Below, one piece after another: positions 1-8,788 of a stretch of DNA of 64,000 nt; the stretch's first letter is position 1, and each line of letters begins with the position of its first letter. A program made the position numbers and the translations under genes. The notes below the pieces were generated by a model. It did not search any database. It had not been told where the DNA came from and saw only the letters and a list, made by a program, of their open reading frames with translations. Source of the stretch: an uncultured Bacteroidota bacterium (lineage in GTDB: Bacteria; Bacteroidota; Bacteroidia; Chitinophagales; Chitinophagaceae). The DNA is taken from NCBI GenBank assembly GCA_903837525.1, contig CAILUU010000023.1, positions 1-64,000 on the forward strand. Reading direction: 5' to 3'.

Positions 1-1
1 A

Positions 2-1747
2 AGATTAGTTCCTACAGCCCCTGTGGGTGGTCCGGCTGGCCCTACAGGCTTATTACCAACTGTTGGTTCTTACGCTGCATTAATGAGTGCTATCAATGCA
101 GCTGGCCCAGGTGCTGCTAATGGTACTTACACAATAGGTATAGCTGATGTATTTGGTGGTGATGCTGGAGTATTAACGAAGTGGGATTTAGAGATTACCT
201 ATTTAATTGGTGTACCTTCTACACCTGCTATTTGGACGCCTGCTACAGGGTTATTTAGCAATGCAGCTGGTACAATACCGTATGTTGCAAACACACCAGT
301 TGATTCTGTTTGGGCTCAACCAACAACTATTGGTATTAACAATTACGATGTAACGGTACAAAGTACAAGTCCTCCTCCATTAGTAGCTACATTAAATACA
401 GCTGGTGGAAATGGTCAAGCGTTAGTAACGTTTAACTTTAGAAATAACAACACTTATCCTGTAACCATTACAGGTTTTGAGTCTGCCTTCTTAGCTACTG
501 GTTCTACAGCTACTCAGGCGTTCTTTAAGCCTGGTGCTATTGCTGGAGCCCCTGGTGCTATTAGCGCTGCTAATGGTTGGACATCTGCTGGTACGGGAAC
601 TGTAAACGTAACAACTGCGTTAACCATTGTTCCTGCATTAAGTGGTTTATCTATTCCTGTTGCTGCTGGATCAACCGTTGGTATTGCCTTCCAAGGTTTA
701 CTAGCTGGTGCTGCCAACGTTTCATACACTAATTTAACGGGTATAGTTACTGGCTCTGCTGGTGGTTGTGATGTTGAAAGTGGACCTGGTATTGGATTTG
801 GAGGTGTTGCTGCCCCTGGTGCACCTACCTTTACTCCTCGCGGATTTAGAGGTAGTGTTATTTTTTCAGGCAGTTCTGCTCCTTCATGTACTTCACCTGC
901 AAGAAGAGTTGTAGTAACGGTTAACCAACCGGTAAGTATTACAACTCAACCAGTAAATACTACCATTTGTACAGACAAAGTAGCTACGTTTACTGCTGTT
1001 GCAGCAGGTACTACTCCTGGACATAACTGGCAGTTTAGTACATTTATTAATAACGGTACCCCAGGTACTTGGGTAACTATTGCAAACGGTGGAATTTATA
1101 GTGGTGCTACTACAGCTACCTTAACTATAACTAATCCTCCAACTAGCATTAACGGCTATTTATACAGAGACTCTATAGCAGGTACTGCTCCTTGCGGTGC
1201 TGTATTCTCTAACATAGTTCGTTTAAATGTTAACCCATTACCAACTGTTGTAATTACAGGAAACCCTTACACTAAGTTATTCCCTGGCTTAAAAGCTACA
1301 TTAACAAATACTTCTTCGCCTATAGCTGCAAGCTATGTTTGGAGAAGAAATGGTGCTGTGGTTGGTGGTAATACTGCTCAACATGTTGTTGATGTAGATG
1401 GAATGGGAGATTATAGATTAACGGTAACAGATGTTAATGGTTGCGTAGGCACCTCAAACACGGTTACTATTTCAGATTCATCATCTGGAAAAGTATTTAT
1501 CTATCCTAATCCTAACAGTGGAGTATTCCAAGTTAGATATTACGCTTCGTTAGACACAAGAGCCCCACGTGCTTTAAACATTTATGATGCTAAAGGTTCA
1601 AGGATATCTGTTAATCAGTATCCAAACAATGCACCTTATCAAAGAATGGATGTTGATTTACGTAAACACGGTAAAGGAATTTACTGGGTTGAGGTTATTG
1701 ATGTAAATGGCGAAAGATTAGCAGTAGGTAGAGCAGTTGTTTTGTAA
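2..1747 (+). CDS. Secreted T9SS type A cargo protein, C-terminal part (5' partial)
   Basis: The reading frame is open through the left edge, so the N-terminus and signal peptide lie outside the window; the GTG at 23 is an internal valine codon. The first ~70 residues end in GDAGVLTKWDLEITYL, which resembles the end of a proprotein-convertase P-domain. A Gly/Ala/Thr-rich beta region and an Ig-like module with paired cysteines (about residues 300-400) follow. The last ~85 residues begin at VFIYPNPNSG and form a type A T9SS sorting domain, removed at the outer membrane by the secretion machinery. It is therefore probably a surface or extracellular protein. No catalytic domain is visible in this part, so the function is unknown. 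A strong terminator follows 27 nt after the stop. Confidence 0.85.
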   Translation, partial: RLVPTAPVGGPAGPTGLLPTVGSYAALMSAINAAGPGAANGTYTIGIADVFGGDAGVLTKWDLEITYLIGVPSTPAIWTPATGLFSNAAGTIPYVANTPVDSVWAQPTTIGINNYDVTVQSTSPPPLVATLNTAGGNGQALVTFNFRNNNTYPVTITGFESAFLATGSTATQAFFKPGAIAGAPGAISAANGWTSAGTGTVNVTTALTIVPALSGLSIPVAAGSTVGIAFQGLLAGAANVSYTNLTGIVTGSAGGCDVESGPGIGFGGVAAPGAPTFTPRGFRGSVIFSGSSAPSCTSPARRVVVTVNQPVSITTQPVNTTICTDKVATFTAVAAGTTPGHNWQFSTFINNGTPGTWVTIANGGIYSGATTATLTITNPPTSINGYLYRDSIAGTAPCGAVFSNIVRLNVNPLPTVVITGNPYTKLFPGLKATLTNTSSPIAASYVWRRNGAVVGGNTAQHVVDVDGMGDYRLTVTDVNGCVGTSNTVTISDSSSGKVFIYPNPNSGVFQVRYYASLDTRAPRALNIYDAKGSRISVNQYPNNAPYQRMDVDLRKHGKGIYWVEVIDVNGERLAVGRAVVL

Positions 1748-1774
1748 CAATTGTTTTAAGTACTAAAAAATAAT

Positions 1775-1808
1775 AAAAAACCCTCCGAAGTATTTCGGAG
1801 GGTTTTTT
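1775..1808 (+). terminator. Strong intrinsic terminator (bidirectional)
   Basis: A 9-bp perfect stem, CCCTCCGAA (1781-1789) with TTCGGAGGG (1794-1802), has a 4-nt loop, six A before it and six T after it. It ends the T9SS cargo gene and could also work on the minus strand. Confidence 0.93.
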
Positions 1809-1910
1809 ATTTTAACTAAGTTTAGTAATTTTTTAAACGTTAAAAGGAAAAAGATACTACTATAAAATATTGCCTAAAACAATTTGGCATTGGATCTATC
1901 TTAATAAAAG

Positions 1911-2021
1911 CTGTCAGGTTGAGCTTGTCGAAACCGGGGCTATTTGGAAACGAATCTCGTTTATTTGTGAACCTGCCTTCGATAAGCCTGTCTGCCGACA
2001 AAGGAAGGCTCAGGCTGACAG
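1911..2021. repeat. Imperfect dispersed palindromic repeat in a gene-free stretch
   Basis: The 350-nt gap 1811-2162 holds no convincing gene. It contains an element bounded by CTGTCAG and CTGACAG, with inner arms related to GAGCTTGTCGAA and CCTTCGATAAGC. The internal core CCTGTCTGCCGACA (1987-2000) nearly matches the palindrome at 5648-5669. Such TTCGACAAGCTC-like elements are common between genes in this group; their function is unknown. Confidence 0.55.
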
Positions 2022-2162
2022 TATTCTTTTAATGTCTAATTGGTATAATCTAATTATACGTTAGTTAAGTAGCTACTGATAGAATGAGATAAACTTACTT
2101 AATGAAAGAAGGCTTGGAGCAAATACCACTTAGCTTTGCTACTATAAAAGATGGTTATAGAT

Positions 2163-3041
2163 TTACTTAATTTTACGGTTAGCAATATATACTCCAACTA
2201 AAATAATAGATAAAGCCACCAGTTGCTTAATCCCAATTTTTTCTCCATAAAGTATGCCCCACATAATAGCTACAAAAGGAATACCGTAGGTAACCATACT
2301 TGCAAAAATTGCACCTGCCCTTTTCATTAATAAATAAAAAGTAATGGAGGCTAATGCAGTACCAAAAATGCCAAGCAAAGCGGTATAAAGTGTAGAAGAA
2401 AGGACTTTACTATCTGTTAAGGGTAAATTAAAATACCCCGTAAAAAAAAGAATAATTAATGCAGGTATGGCATTTAAGCCCAATGCAACTGCAGCTAGTT
2501 GAATAGAACCAATGTTTTGTAAATATTTACTTACCATATTTACATTAATACCATAGCAAATAGTGGCTACTATTACTAGAGAAACATAAAACACAGGTTG
2601 ATTTTGTTGCAAACTATTTTTACTAAATAAAAGCAATGCGCAACCAACAACAGCAATAATAATTCCAATGATTTTATTAGCCGATGTTTTTGTGTTAAAA
2701 AATACAGCCCCTATTAATATGACAAAAATTGGGGTTAAAGAATTTAGGGTACCTGCCAAGGAGCTGTCTATTTTTTCCTCGGCAACACAAAATAAAAAAG
2801 CAGGTAATAAGCTACCTAAAAGCCCCGATAGAAAAATAGTGCCCATTTTATTTGAAGGTAGTTGTTTCCAATATTTGATGCTATAAGGCAATAAGACTAT
2901 CCCAGAAAAAACTATCCGTAAACTAGCCACTTGGTATGAGGTTAGGCCAATTAACCCTTCTTTCATTAAAACAAAACTACTACCCCATATAAATGACAGG
3001 AGTAAAAAAATTGCCCAATTAACAAGCCCTACTTTCTTCAT
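2163..3041 (-). CDS. EamA/DMT-family membrane transporter
   Basis: A 292-residue protein with about ten hydrophobic segments arranged as two five-helix halves, the layout of the drug/metabolite transporter superfamily (EamA). The first half contains FIWGSSFVLMKEGL and the second CYGINVNMVSKYL, the typical first helices of each repeat. These proteins export small metabolites or amino acids across the inner membrane; the substrate cannot be read from sequence. It stands alone on the minus strand between the T9SS gene and mscL. The ATG at 3041 gives a normal start at the first helix. Family confidence is high, specificity unknown. Confidence 0.88.
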   Translation of the reverse strand: MKKVGLVNWAIFLLLSFIWGSSFVLMKEGLIGLTSYQVASLRIVFSGIVLLPYSIKYWKQLPSNKMGTIFLSGLLGSLLPAFLFCVAEEKIDSSLAGTLNSLTPIFVILIGAVFFNTKTSANKIIGIIIAVVGCALLLFSKNSLQQNQPVFYVSLVIVATICYGINVNMVSKYLQNIGSIQLAAVALGLNAIPALIILFFTGYFNLPLTDSKVLSSTLYTALLGIFGTALASITFYLLMKRAGAIFASMVTYGIPFVAIMWGILYGEKIGIKQLVALSIILVGVYIANRKIK

Positions 3042-3211
3042 ACTATTTTTTTTTACTATAGATATATTATTTTATACCTAAACAATATTTCATACTACAC
3101 AAATGTTGTTCTTTAGTTGTGTATTACAAAAAATACTTCTACATTTAAGTCAACTATTTTACAGTATTTAAACACTACATTTTATTATATTAAACTTAAA
3201 ACTTAACTAAC

Positions 3212-3577
3212 ATGGGATTTATTAAAGAATTTAAAGAGTTTGCGATAACAGGAAATTTTTTAGAACTAGCATCTGCTGTAATAATTGGTGGTGCCGTTGG
3301 TAAAATCATCACTTCGTTAGTAGATGATGTTATTATGCCGATTATAGGTACAGTAATTGGAGCAGATTTTAGCTCTCTTGCAACCACAGTAAATGGTGCT
3401 ACAATTAAGTACGGCATTTTTGTTCAAAATGTATTTAGTTTTTTGCTTATTGCCCTAGTTTTATTTATGATGATTAAAGGTGCTAATAAATTAAAGAAAA
3501 AAGCTGCTGCTGCCCCTGCAGGCCCATCTAGCACAGATGCTTTATTAATGGAAATTAGAGATTCTATAAACAAGTAA
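3212..3577 (+). CDS. mscL: Large-conductance mechanosensitive channel MscL
   Basis: A 121-residue protein with the MscL layout: a short amphipathic N-terminal helix (FIKEFKEFAITGN), TM1 with the Gly/Ala-rich pore motif (SAVIIGGAVGKIITSLVDDVIMP), a short periplasmic loop, TM2 (FLLIALVLFMMIKG) and a Lys-rich cytoplasmic tail ending in a short helix. It forms a homopentameric emergency valve that opens under membrane tension in hypo-osmotic shock. The periplasmic loop is somewhat short, which suits the length at the low end of the family. It is a single-gene unit; a weak hairpin follows at about 3595-3627. Confidence 0.96.
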   Translation: MGFIKEFKEFAITGNFLELASAVIIGGAVGKIITSLVDDVIMPIIGTVIGADFSSLATTVNGATIKYGIFVQNVFSFLLIALVLFMMIKGANKLKKKAAAAPAGPSSTDALLMEIRDSINK

Positions 3578-3761
3578 CCTCTTTTTTATAGAATTTAAAA
3601 ACGCCTACTTTAACGTAAGTGTTTTTGTATTATACACAAGGATTTAGAAACTGCTAGTACACAAATACGCACTCTTTTGAGATTGGGTAAATTAAAAGTT
3701 ATAATTTACCCACATTGTTAGCAACTTATTCATTGGCTAAAAAACTATGTAAACTAATATC

Positions 3762-3769
3762 TACATTTG
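3762..3769 (+). promoter_or_regulatory. Candidate -7 box TACATTTG upstream of scpA
   Basis: It matches the Bacteroidota -7 consensus TAnnTTTG exactly and lies 44 nt before the scpA start. A transcript from it would begin inside the terminator-like stem at 3771-3799. No clear -33 TTG was found. Confidence 0.4.
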
Positions 3770-3770
3770 T

Positions 3771-3799
3771 ATCCCATCAGTATTTGATGGGATTTTTTT
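3771..3799 (+). terminator. Terminator-like hairpin just upstream of scpA
   Basis: The stem ATCCCATCA (3771-3779)/TGATGGGAT (3785-3793) has a 5-nt loop and a run of seven T. It would stop read-through from mscL, yet ends only about 14 nt before the scpA start codon, and a -7 box abuts its left arm. Confidence 0.75.
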
Positions 3800-3813
3800 A
3801 AATACACTTATAC

Positions 3814-4608
3814 GTGACGAACGAAACATATCAAATAAAACTTGCTGAGTTTGAAGGACCTTTTGACCTGCTACTTTTTTTTATAGAAAGGGATGAGTTG
3901 GATATCTATAATATTCCGATTACAAAAATTACCAACGATTTTTTAATTTTTATACATTCAACCGAAAAATTGAATATTGAATTAAGTAGTGAGTTTATTT
4001 TATTTGTAAGCACTCTAATGCGTATAAAAGCTAAAATGCTTTTACCTCGTAAAGAAATTGATGCACTTGGTAATGAAATTGATCCAAGGCAGGAATTGAT
4101 TGATAAAATATTAGAATACAAAAAATTTAAAGAAGCTAGCACACAAATGGCAGAAATGGAAGCCATTAGAATGTTGATGGTAAAGCGTGGAAATTTGCAT
4201 AAAGAATTAATACAAATTGGTGAGGATGCAGGAGAAGGAACTGAAATACAAGCAGTAACCTTATTTAAACTAATGAAGGCTTTTGAAAAAATTGCACAAC
4301 GCCTTCACGAAAAAAATAATAGAACTGTACACACCGTAGTGCAATACGCCTATACTATGGAGGAAAGCAGAAGTTATATTTTAGATAGTTGTAAAGAAGA
4401 TAAAACACTTTCGTTTGAAAAAATATTTGACATTTGCCAAGATAGAATACATGCTATATTTTTATTTTTAAGTTTGCTAGAGTTAATACAACTTAAGTAT
4501 ATGAGTATTGTTACTGGCGAAGGACGTAATAATTTTTTAATAGAATGGAATGAGGATAGGGCGGAAGATATTAAAATTGAGTTTTCCTTACCAGAACAGT
4601 TAAACTAA
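3814..4608 (+). CDS. scpA: Segregation and condensation protein ScpA (kleisin)
   Basis: A 264-residue ScpA/kleisin. The N-terminal signature EFEGPFDLLLFFIERDELDIYNIPI begins at about residue 12, followed by the helical SMC-neck-binding domain, a middle region, and a C-terminal winged helix (about 190-260) that binds the SMC head. With Smc and ScpB it forms the condensin that organises and segregates the chromosome. ScpB is not adjacent. The start is GTG, since no ATG lies in frame before the signature. It is followed within a few bases by its own terminator. Confidence 0.93.
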   Translation: MTNETYQIKLAEFEGPFDLLLFFIERDELDIYNIPITKITNDFLIFIHSTEKLNIELSSEFILFVSTLMRIKAKMLLPRKEIDALGNEIDPRQELIDKILEYKKFKEASTQMAEMEAIRMLMVKRGNLHKELIQIGEDAGEGTEIQAVTLFKLMKAFEKIAQRLHEKNNRTVHTVVQYAYTMEESRSYILDSCKEDKTLSFEKIFDICQDRIHAIFLFLSLLELIQLKYMSIVTGEGRNNFLIEWNEDRAEDIKIEFSLPEQLN

Positions 4609-4612
4609 TTTT

Positions 4613-4637
4613 AAAACTCCGCTAGTCGGAGTTTTTT
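4613..4637 (+). terminator. Intrinsic terminator of scpA
   Basis: The stem AAAACTCCG/CGGAGTTTT (4613-4621/4627-4635) has a 5-nt loop and is followed by T; it starts 5 nt after the scpA stop. Confidence 0.88.
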
Positions 4638-4757
4638 TGTGTTTATACTTTTTGAAGGCGTGTGAAACCTAATACCTCATTAAGGTTTTATTTTGCTATT
4701 TTGTCAGTGCCAAATAATTGGCATTTTATTTGATGTTTAAACATTAGATTTACATTT

Positions 4758-5471
4758 ATGCAAACTATATTATTTAAAGCTACAGAAAGAGGCAAGGCAG
4801 ATTATGGCTGGTTAAAAGCCAATTATTATTTTAGTTTTGCTCAATATCATAACCCACAAAAAGTACATTTTGGGGCATTACGAGTTTTGAATGATGATAT
4901 TGTTGCTGGTGGTGGTGGGTTTCCTACACACCCACACGATAATATGGAAATTGTAACCATACCACATACTGGCGCATTGGCACATAAAGATAGCAGTGGT
5001 GGTAACGGTATTATTAAAGCTAGTGATGTACAAATAATGAGCGCTGGAAGTGGTGTTGAGCATAGTGAGTTTAATGAAAGCAAAACGGAAGCTGTAAATT
5101 TATTTCAATTATGGGTATTTCCTAAAGAAAAAAATATAACTCCACGTTATGACCAACGCACTTTTGATATTACGGAGAGAAAAAATAAATGGCAAACGGT
5201 AGTATCGCCAATTGAAAGTGACAATGCTTTATGGATTAATCAAGATGCTAAATTTTCTTTAGCAACCTTATTAAACGGAGAGGCTTTAACGTATGCCAAT
5301 ACGTTTACAGGCAATGGTGTTTTTTTAGTAGTAATAAAAGGGAGTGTTACCATAAATGAAATTACATTGAATAGTAAAGATGCACTAGGGATTTATGATA
5401 CCAATAGTTTTGATATTTTGGCTACTGAAGATGCTGAGTTGTTGGCGGTGGAAGTGCCAATGGAATTTTAG
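4758..5471 (+). CDS. Pirin family protein (bicupin)
   Basis: A 237-residue bicupin of the pirin/YhaK-YhhW family. The N-terminal cupin carries the metal ligands FPTHPHDNMEIVT (about residues 54-66), and GSGVEHSEFN (about 96-105) supplies the next histidine and glutamate. The C-terminal cupin is degenerate. Some relatives show quercetin 2,3-dioxygenase activity; most have no known physiological substrate. The ATG at 4758 is preceded by a small hairpin (4708-4723) and a T-rich leader. It stands alone, so context gives no hint of role. Confidence 0.87.
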   Translation: MQTILFKATERGKADYGWLKANYYFSFAQYHNPQKVHFGALRVLNDDIVAGGGGFPTHPHDNMEIVTIPHTGALAHKDSSGGNGIIKASDVQIMSAGSGVEHSEFNESKTEAVNLFQLWVFPKEKNITPRYDQRTFDITERKNKWQTVVSPIESDNALWINQDAKFSLATLLNGEALTYANTFTGNGVFLVVIKGSVTINEITLNSKDALGIYDTNSFDILATEDAELLAVEVPMEF

Positions 5472-5647
5472 ATTTTTCTCCCACCGATTTCGGTAATGTC
5501 GCAGACGGTTAACCCACAGAGGTATCAGGAGCAGTAAATCATTTTATTTGAAGTTGAACTTTTATTTTCTTATTTCCAATAAAATTGGTTTAGTAGATTT
5601 ATCGATATACGCTTGTAACTGTTGTAAAAAAGATGAAGTGGCCACAG

Positions 5648-5669
5648 ACCTGTCTGTCGACAGGCAGGT
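5648..5669. repeat. 22-bp near-perfect palindrome of a dispersed repeat family
   Basis: It is centred on CTGTCGACAG with flanking ACCTG/CAGGT arms and one mismatched pair. The core is shared with 1987-2000. It lies in the gene-free gap 5472-5775, which otherwise holds the terminator at 5697-5727 and a TTCGTCGAAATGACAG-type fragment near 5757-5770. Confidence 0.6.
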
Positions 5670-5696
5670 TACACAAATTAGCACAGATAGAAAACA

Positions 5697-5727
5697 AAGA
5701 TGACAGCTTTTGAAAAGCTGTCATCTT
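5697..5727 (-). terminator. Perfect 15-bp inverted repeat, likely dxs terminator
   Basis: Arms AAGATGACAGCTTTT and its exact complement flank a single central base. It lies 49 nt beyond the dxs stop on the minus strand, followed there by a moderately T-rich run. The one-base loop is unusual, so a cruciform or protein site is an alternative. Confidence 0.6.
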
Positions 5728-5775
5728 AAGCAAATAATGATTTAGATTTCGCCTTCGTCGAAATGACAGAAGCAA

Positions 5776-7737
5776 CTACTTCACCAATTCTGCCACACTA
5801 ATCTTACTCATTTCTCTCAAGGTTTCTGCAATTCCATTGGCATCAATACCAATTTCCTCATATAGTTGTTTGGGTGTGCCATGTTCAACTAACCTATCGG
5901 GGATACCTACTATTTTTACATCGGCTTTATAGCCGTGTGCATTCATAAATTCTAATACGGCACTACCAAAACCGCCAACAACCGTTCCATCTTCTACGGT
6001 AATAATTTTATTGTAGTTCGTAAAAACCTCATGCAACATCTCTTCATCTATAGGTTTTGCAAAACGCATATCGTAATGTGCAGGATTAATACCTTCGGTT
6101 CGTACATCTCTAATGGCAGTTGCAGCAAAATTTCCGGGGTGCCCAAAACTTAAAATAGCAATATCTTTTCCATCTTTTAATTTTTGCCCCTTACCTATTT
6201 GTATTTTTTGGAAAGGATATTTTTGTGCCATAGTATCTTTTTGCAAATCGGCATTTATACCCTCCCCTCTTGGATAGCGAATTACTATAGGCAATTGCAT
6301 TTCATCTAACTGTGCCGTGTACATTAAATTACGCAGTTCCATTTCGTTCATAGGGGCGCTTACAATTAAGTTGGGTATGCAACGCATATAAGCAATATCG
6401 TAACAGCCATGATGTGTTGGTCCATCATCGCCTACAAGCCCAGCTCTGTCTAAACAAAATATTACAGGAAGTTTTTGTGTAGCAACATCATGCACCACCA
6501 TATCGTATGCTCTTTGCATAAATGTAGAGTATACATTGCAAAAAACTTTAAGCCCTTGTGTAGCCATGCCAGCACTTACCGTTACAGCATGTTGCTCTGC
6601 TATGCCCACATCAAAAGCTCTATTAGGCATTTTTGCCATCATATATTTTAAAGAAGAACCGCTTGGCATTGCTGGAGTAATACCAAATATTTTTTCGTTT
6701 TGCTCTGCTAGTTCAATAATGGTATGCCCAAATACATCTTGGTACTTCATGGGTTGGGGAATATCAAACGATTTCTTTTGCAACTCTCCTGTTACTTTAT
6801 CAAACAAACCTGGTGCATGCCAAAGCGTTTGATCTTTCTCTGCTAAATCGTAGCCTTTACCCTTGACCGTTACTATGTGTAAAATTTTAGGACCAGGAAT
6901 ATTTTTTAAGTCTTGCAAGGTATCTACCAACTTAGTAATATTATGCCCATCAATGGGTCCAAAATATCTAAGTTTTAAGGCCTCAAATAAATTACTGCTA
7001 CTACTTACCATGCCCTTCATTCCTTCGGTAAGTTTGTGCGCCATACCTCTACTAAAATTTTTGCCTACTGGTAATTTGCCTAGCAAGTTCCACACTTCGT
7101 CTTTTACTTTGTTGTAGGTAGGAGATGTAGTTATATCAGTTAAATATTCTTTTAATGCACCCACATTAGGGTCTATACTCATGCAATTATCATTTAAAAT
7201 AATAAGCATGTCTGCATCGGCAACACCTGCATGGTTCATGGCTTCAAACGCCAAGCCAGCCGTCATTGCACCATCGCCAATTACGGCAATACTTTTTCTA
7301 TCTTCTTTTTTATATTTTGCGGCCATTGCCATACCTAAGGCAGCACTTATACTGGTAGATGAATGCCCAACGCCAAAGGTATCGTACTCACTTTCGCTAC
7401 GTTTTGGGAAACCACTAAGGCCTTTGTATTTTCTGTTAGTAGGAAAAGTATCTCTACGACCCGTTAAAATTTTATGTCCATAGGCTTGATGCCCAACATC
7501 CCAAACCAATTGATCGTAAGGTGTGTTATAAATGTAATGTAATGCAACACTTAACTCTACCACACCAAGGCTTGCGCCAAAATGCCCACCGTGTACACTT
7601 ACTACATCAATTATGTATTGACGAAGCTCATCGCATACTTTATGTAAATCTTCTTTACCAATTTTTTTTAAATCGATAGGAGAGTTTATTTGACTTAATA
7701 GTGGTCCAGCTTTAATTTCCATGCTATAATTTGCCAT
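5776..7737 (-). CDS. dxs: 1-deoxy-D-xylulose-5-phosphate synthase
   Basis: A 653-residue DXS, the thiamine-diphosphate enzyme that condenses pyruvate with glyceraldehyde 3-phosphate in the first step of the MEP isoprenoid pathway. The TPP motif runs from GDG (154-156) to NDN (182-184). HGGHFGASLG near residue 49 and the transketolase-like second domain (YSTFMQRAYDMVVHDVA; DRAGLVGDDGPTHHG) are intact, and the C-terminal transketolase domain is complete. The ATG at 7737 is used here; Met6 (ATG at 7722, MEIKAGPLL) is an equally good start by family habit. ispG of the same pathway is at 27-29 kb. It is transcribed alone. Confidence 0.97.
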   Translation of the reverse strand: MANYSMEIKAGPLLSQINSPIDLKKIGKEDLHKVCDELRQYIIDVVSVHGGHFGASLGVVELSVALHYIYNTPYDQLVWDVGHQAYGHKILTGRRDTFPTNRKYKGLSGFPKRSESEYDTFGVGHSSTSISAALGMAMAAKYKKEDRKSIAVIGDGAMTAGLAFEAMNHAGVADADMLIILNDNCMSIDPNVGALKEYLTDITTSPTYNKVKDEVWNLLGKLPVGKNFSRGMAHKLTEGMKGMVSSSSNLFEALKLRYFGPIDGHNITKLVDTLQDLKNIPGPKILHIVTVKGKGYDLAEKDQTLWHAPGLFDKVTGELQKKSFDIPQPMKYQDVFGHTIIELAEQNEKIFGITPAMPSGSSLKYMMAKMPNRAFDVGIAEQHAVTVSAGMATQGLKVFCNVYSTFMQRAYDMVVHDVATQKLPVIFCLDRAGLVGDDGPTHHGCYDIAYMRCIPNLIVSAPMNEMELRNLMYTAQLDEMQLPIVIRYPRGEGINADLQKDTMAQKYPFQKIQIGKGQKLKDGKDIAILSFGHPGNFAATAIRDVRTEGINPAHYDMRFAKPIDEEMLHEVFTNYNKIITVEDGTVVGGFGSAVLEFMNAHGYKADVKIVGIPDRLVEHGTPKQLYEEIGIDANGIAETLREMSKISVAELVK

Positions 7738-7835
7738 GTAAAGGTAAGTTTTTGCTCGTATCTGTTGGTATTTATAACAATAATTAATACAAAATGTTGA
7801 TTTTTTTACAATATTAGGATATTGAATGTTTCAAA

Positions 7836-8771
7836 TTAGGGAACAAACGTAAAAATAACTACTGCATGTTTTTTAAAATCGGATTGTACTCGTATTTCGT
7901 AGCGTTTACCATCTGCCTCAACAATCATTACGCCTGTATTGGGTGGTATTTCGCCAAGGTTTTCGGCTTGCAGCAATAATTCTATGGCTTCGCCTTTATT
8001 AGGAAAGGGTATGGTAAAGGTTAATGGTTTATTGGAAAGTCGTTGTTTAATAAGTATGGGTTTTTTATTTACAAATACCGAAATAGTATCCCCATCTATT
8101 TGAGCATTATCGTATAAGGTTATTTTAATTACAGAATCTTTTATGGTTAGTATTTGCTGAATATCTAATTTTCGTTTTAGTGGTATTAAAATAGAGGAAT
8201 CCATAACTTTTTTTACCAAGGGTATTGTATCAGCAAAGTCGGTTTTATTAGTACTATATTGTTTTTTATTTTTAAAAAAATGATTGATTTTTTTCTTTAA
8301 AAAAAACTCATCGGAAAATACAGGCTTATCTATTTTTTCTAAGGCTACTAATAATTCATCCTCGGGATAGCAAGAAGTATCAATGGAAATACCTGACCAT
8401 TTCCCTGTTAAATATTTTGTGTCATCAAATTTTGTGTAGAGTAAATCAAATTTTTTTTCGCAAGGATTTAACGTATCGGGCAGTAAACAATAGGCGTAGC
8501 CATACTCTTCTAGTTTTACTACTTTTGTTTTTTTATTTATTTTTCCTGAAAATTTGTATAAAACAAATCGGCTAGTATCGGAATAGGCAAATGTGTAACC
8601 TGTTAATTGCTTACCAATTTGATAAATGTGCATTTCAAAATTATCTGCTCCATATCCTTTATCTGTTTTACGGCTTATTTTTCCGTTCCAAAAACCTACT
8701 AGCTTTTGAGCATTACTATCTTGACTAATAAACGTAAATAGGCAATAACAAATAAATAATTTACGAAGCAA
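7836..8771 (-). CDS. Secreted protein of unknown function
   Basis: A 311-residue protein not recognised by name. The N-terminus (MLRKLFICYCLFTFISQDSNA) is a signal peptide. The first half contains a beta-rich segment starting VGFWNGKI, reminiscent of lipocalin-like secreted Bacteroidota proteins. The last ~100 residues (LYDNAQIDGDTISVFVNKK, then ENLGEIPPNTGVMIV) look like a conserved beta-sandwich module found at the C-termini of other secreted proteins of this phylum; that family statement is from memory. The start is TTG, since no ATG precedes the signal peptide in frame. It lies 17 nt downstream of the M23 peptidase and is probably cotranscribed, which suggests an envelope role. Confidence 0.75.
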   Translation of the reverse strand: MLRKLFICYCLFTFISQDSNAQKLVGFWNGKISRKTDKGYGADNFEMHIYQIGKQLTGYTFAYSDTSRFVLYKFSGKINKKTKVVKLEEYGYAYCLLPDTLNPCEKKFDLLYTKFDDTKYLTGKWSGISIDTSCYPEDELLVALEKIDKPVFSDEFFLKKKINHFFKNKKQYSTNKTDFADTIPLVKKVMDSSILIPLKRKLDIQQILTIKDSVIKITLYDNAQIDGDTISVFVNKKPILIKQRLSNKPLTFTIPFPNKGEAIELLLQAENLGEIPPNTGVMIVEADGKRYEIRVQSDFKKHAVVIFTFVP

Positions 8772-8788
8772 TTGTATCCTAATTTTGA

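Noticed and set aside
1870-2064. 64-codon plus-strand frame between the T9SS gene and the EamA transporter
   Set aside because: It is a translation of the dispersed palindromic repeat at 1911-2021, with no protein-like features and no promoter.
7738-7835. Possible riboswitch upstream of dxs
   Set aside because: The leader is short and AT-rich, with no THI-box or other recognisable conserved RNA motif.
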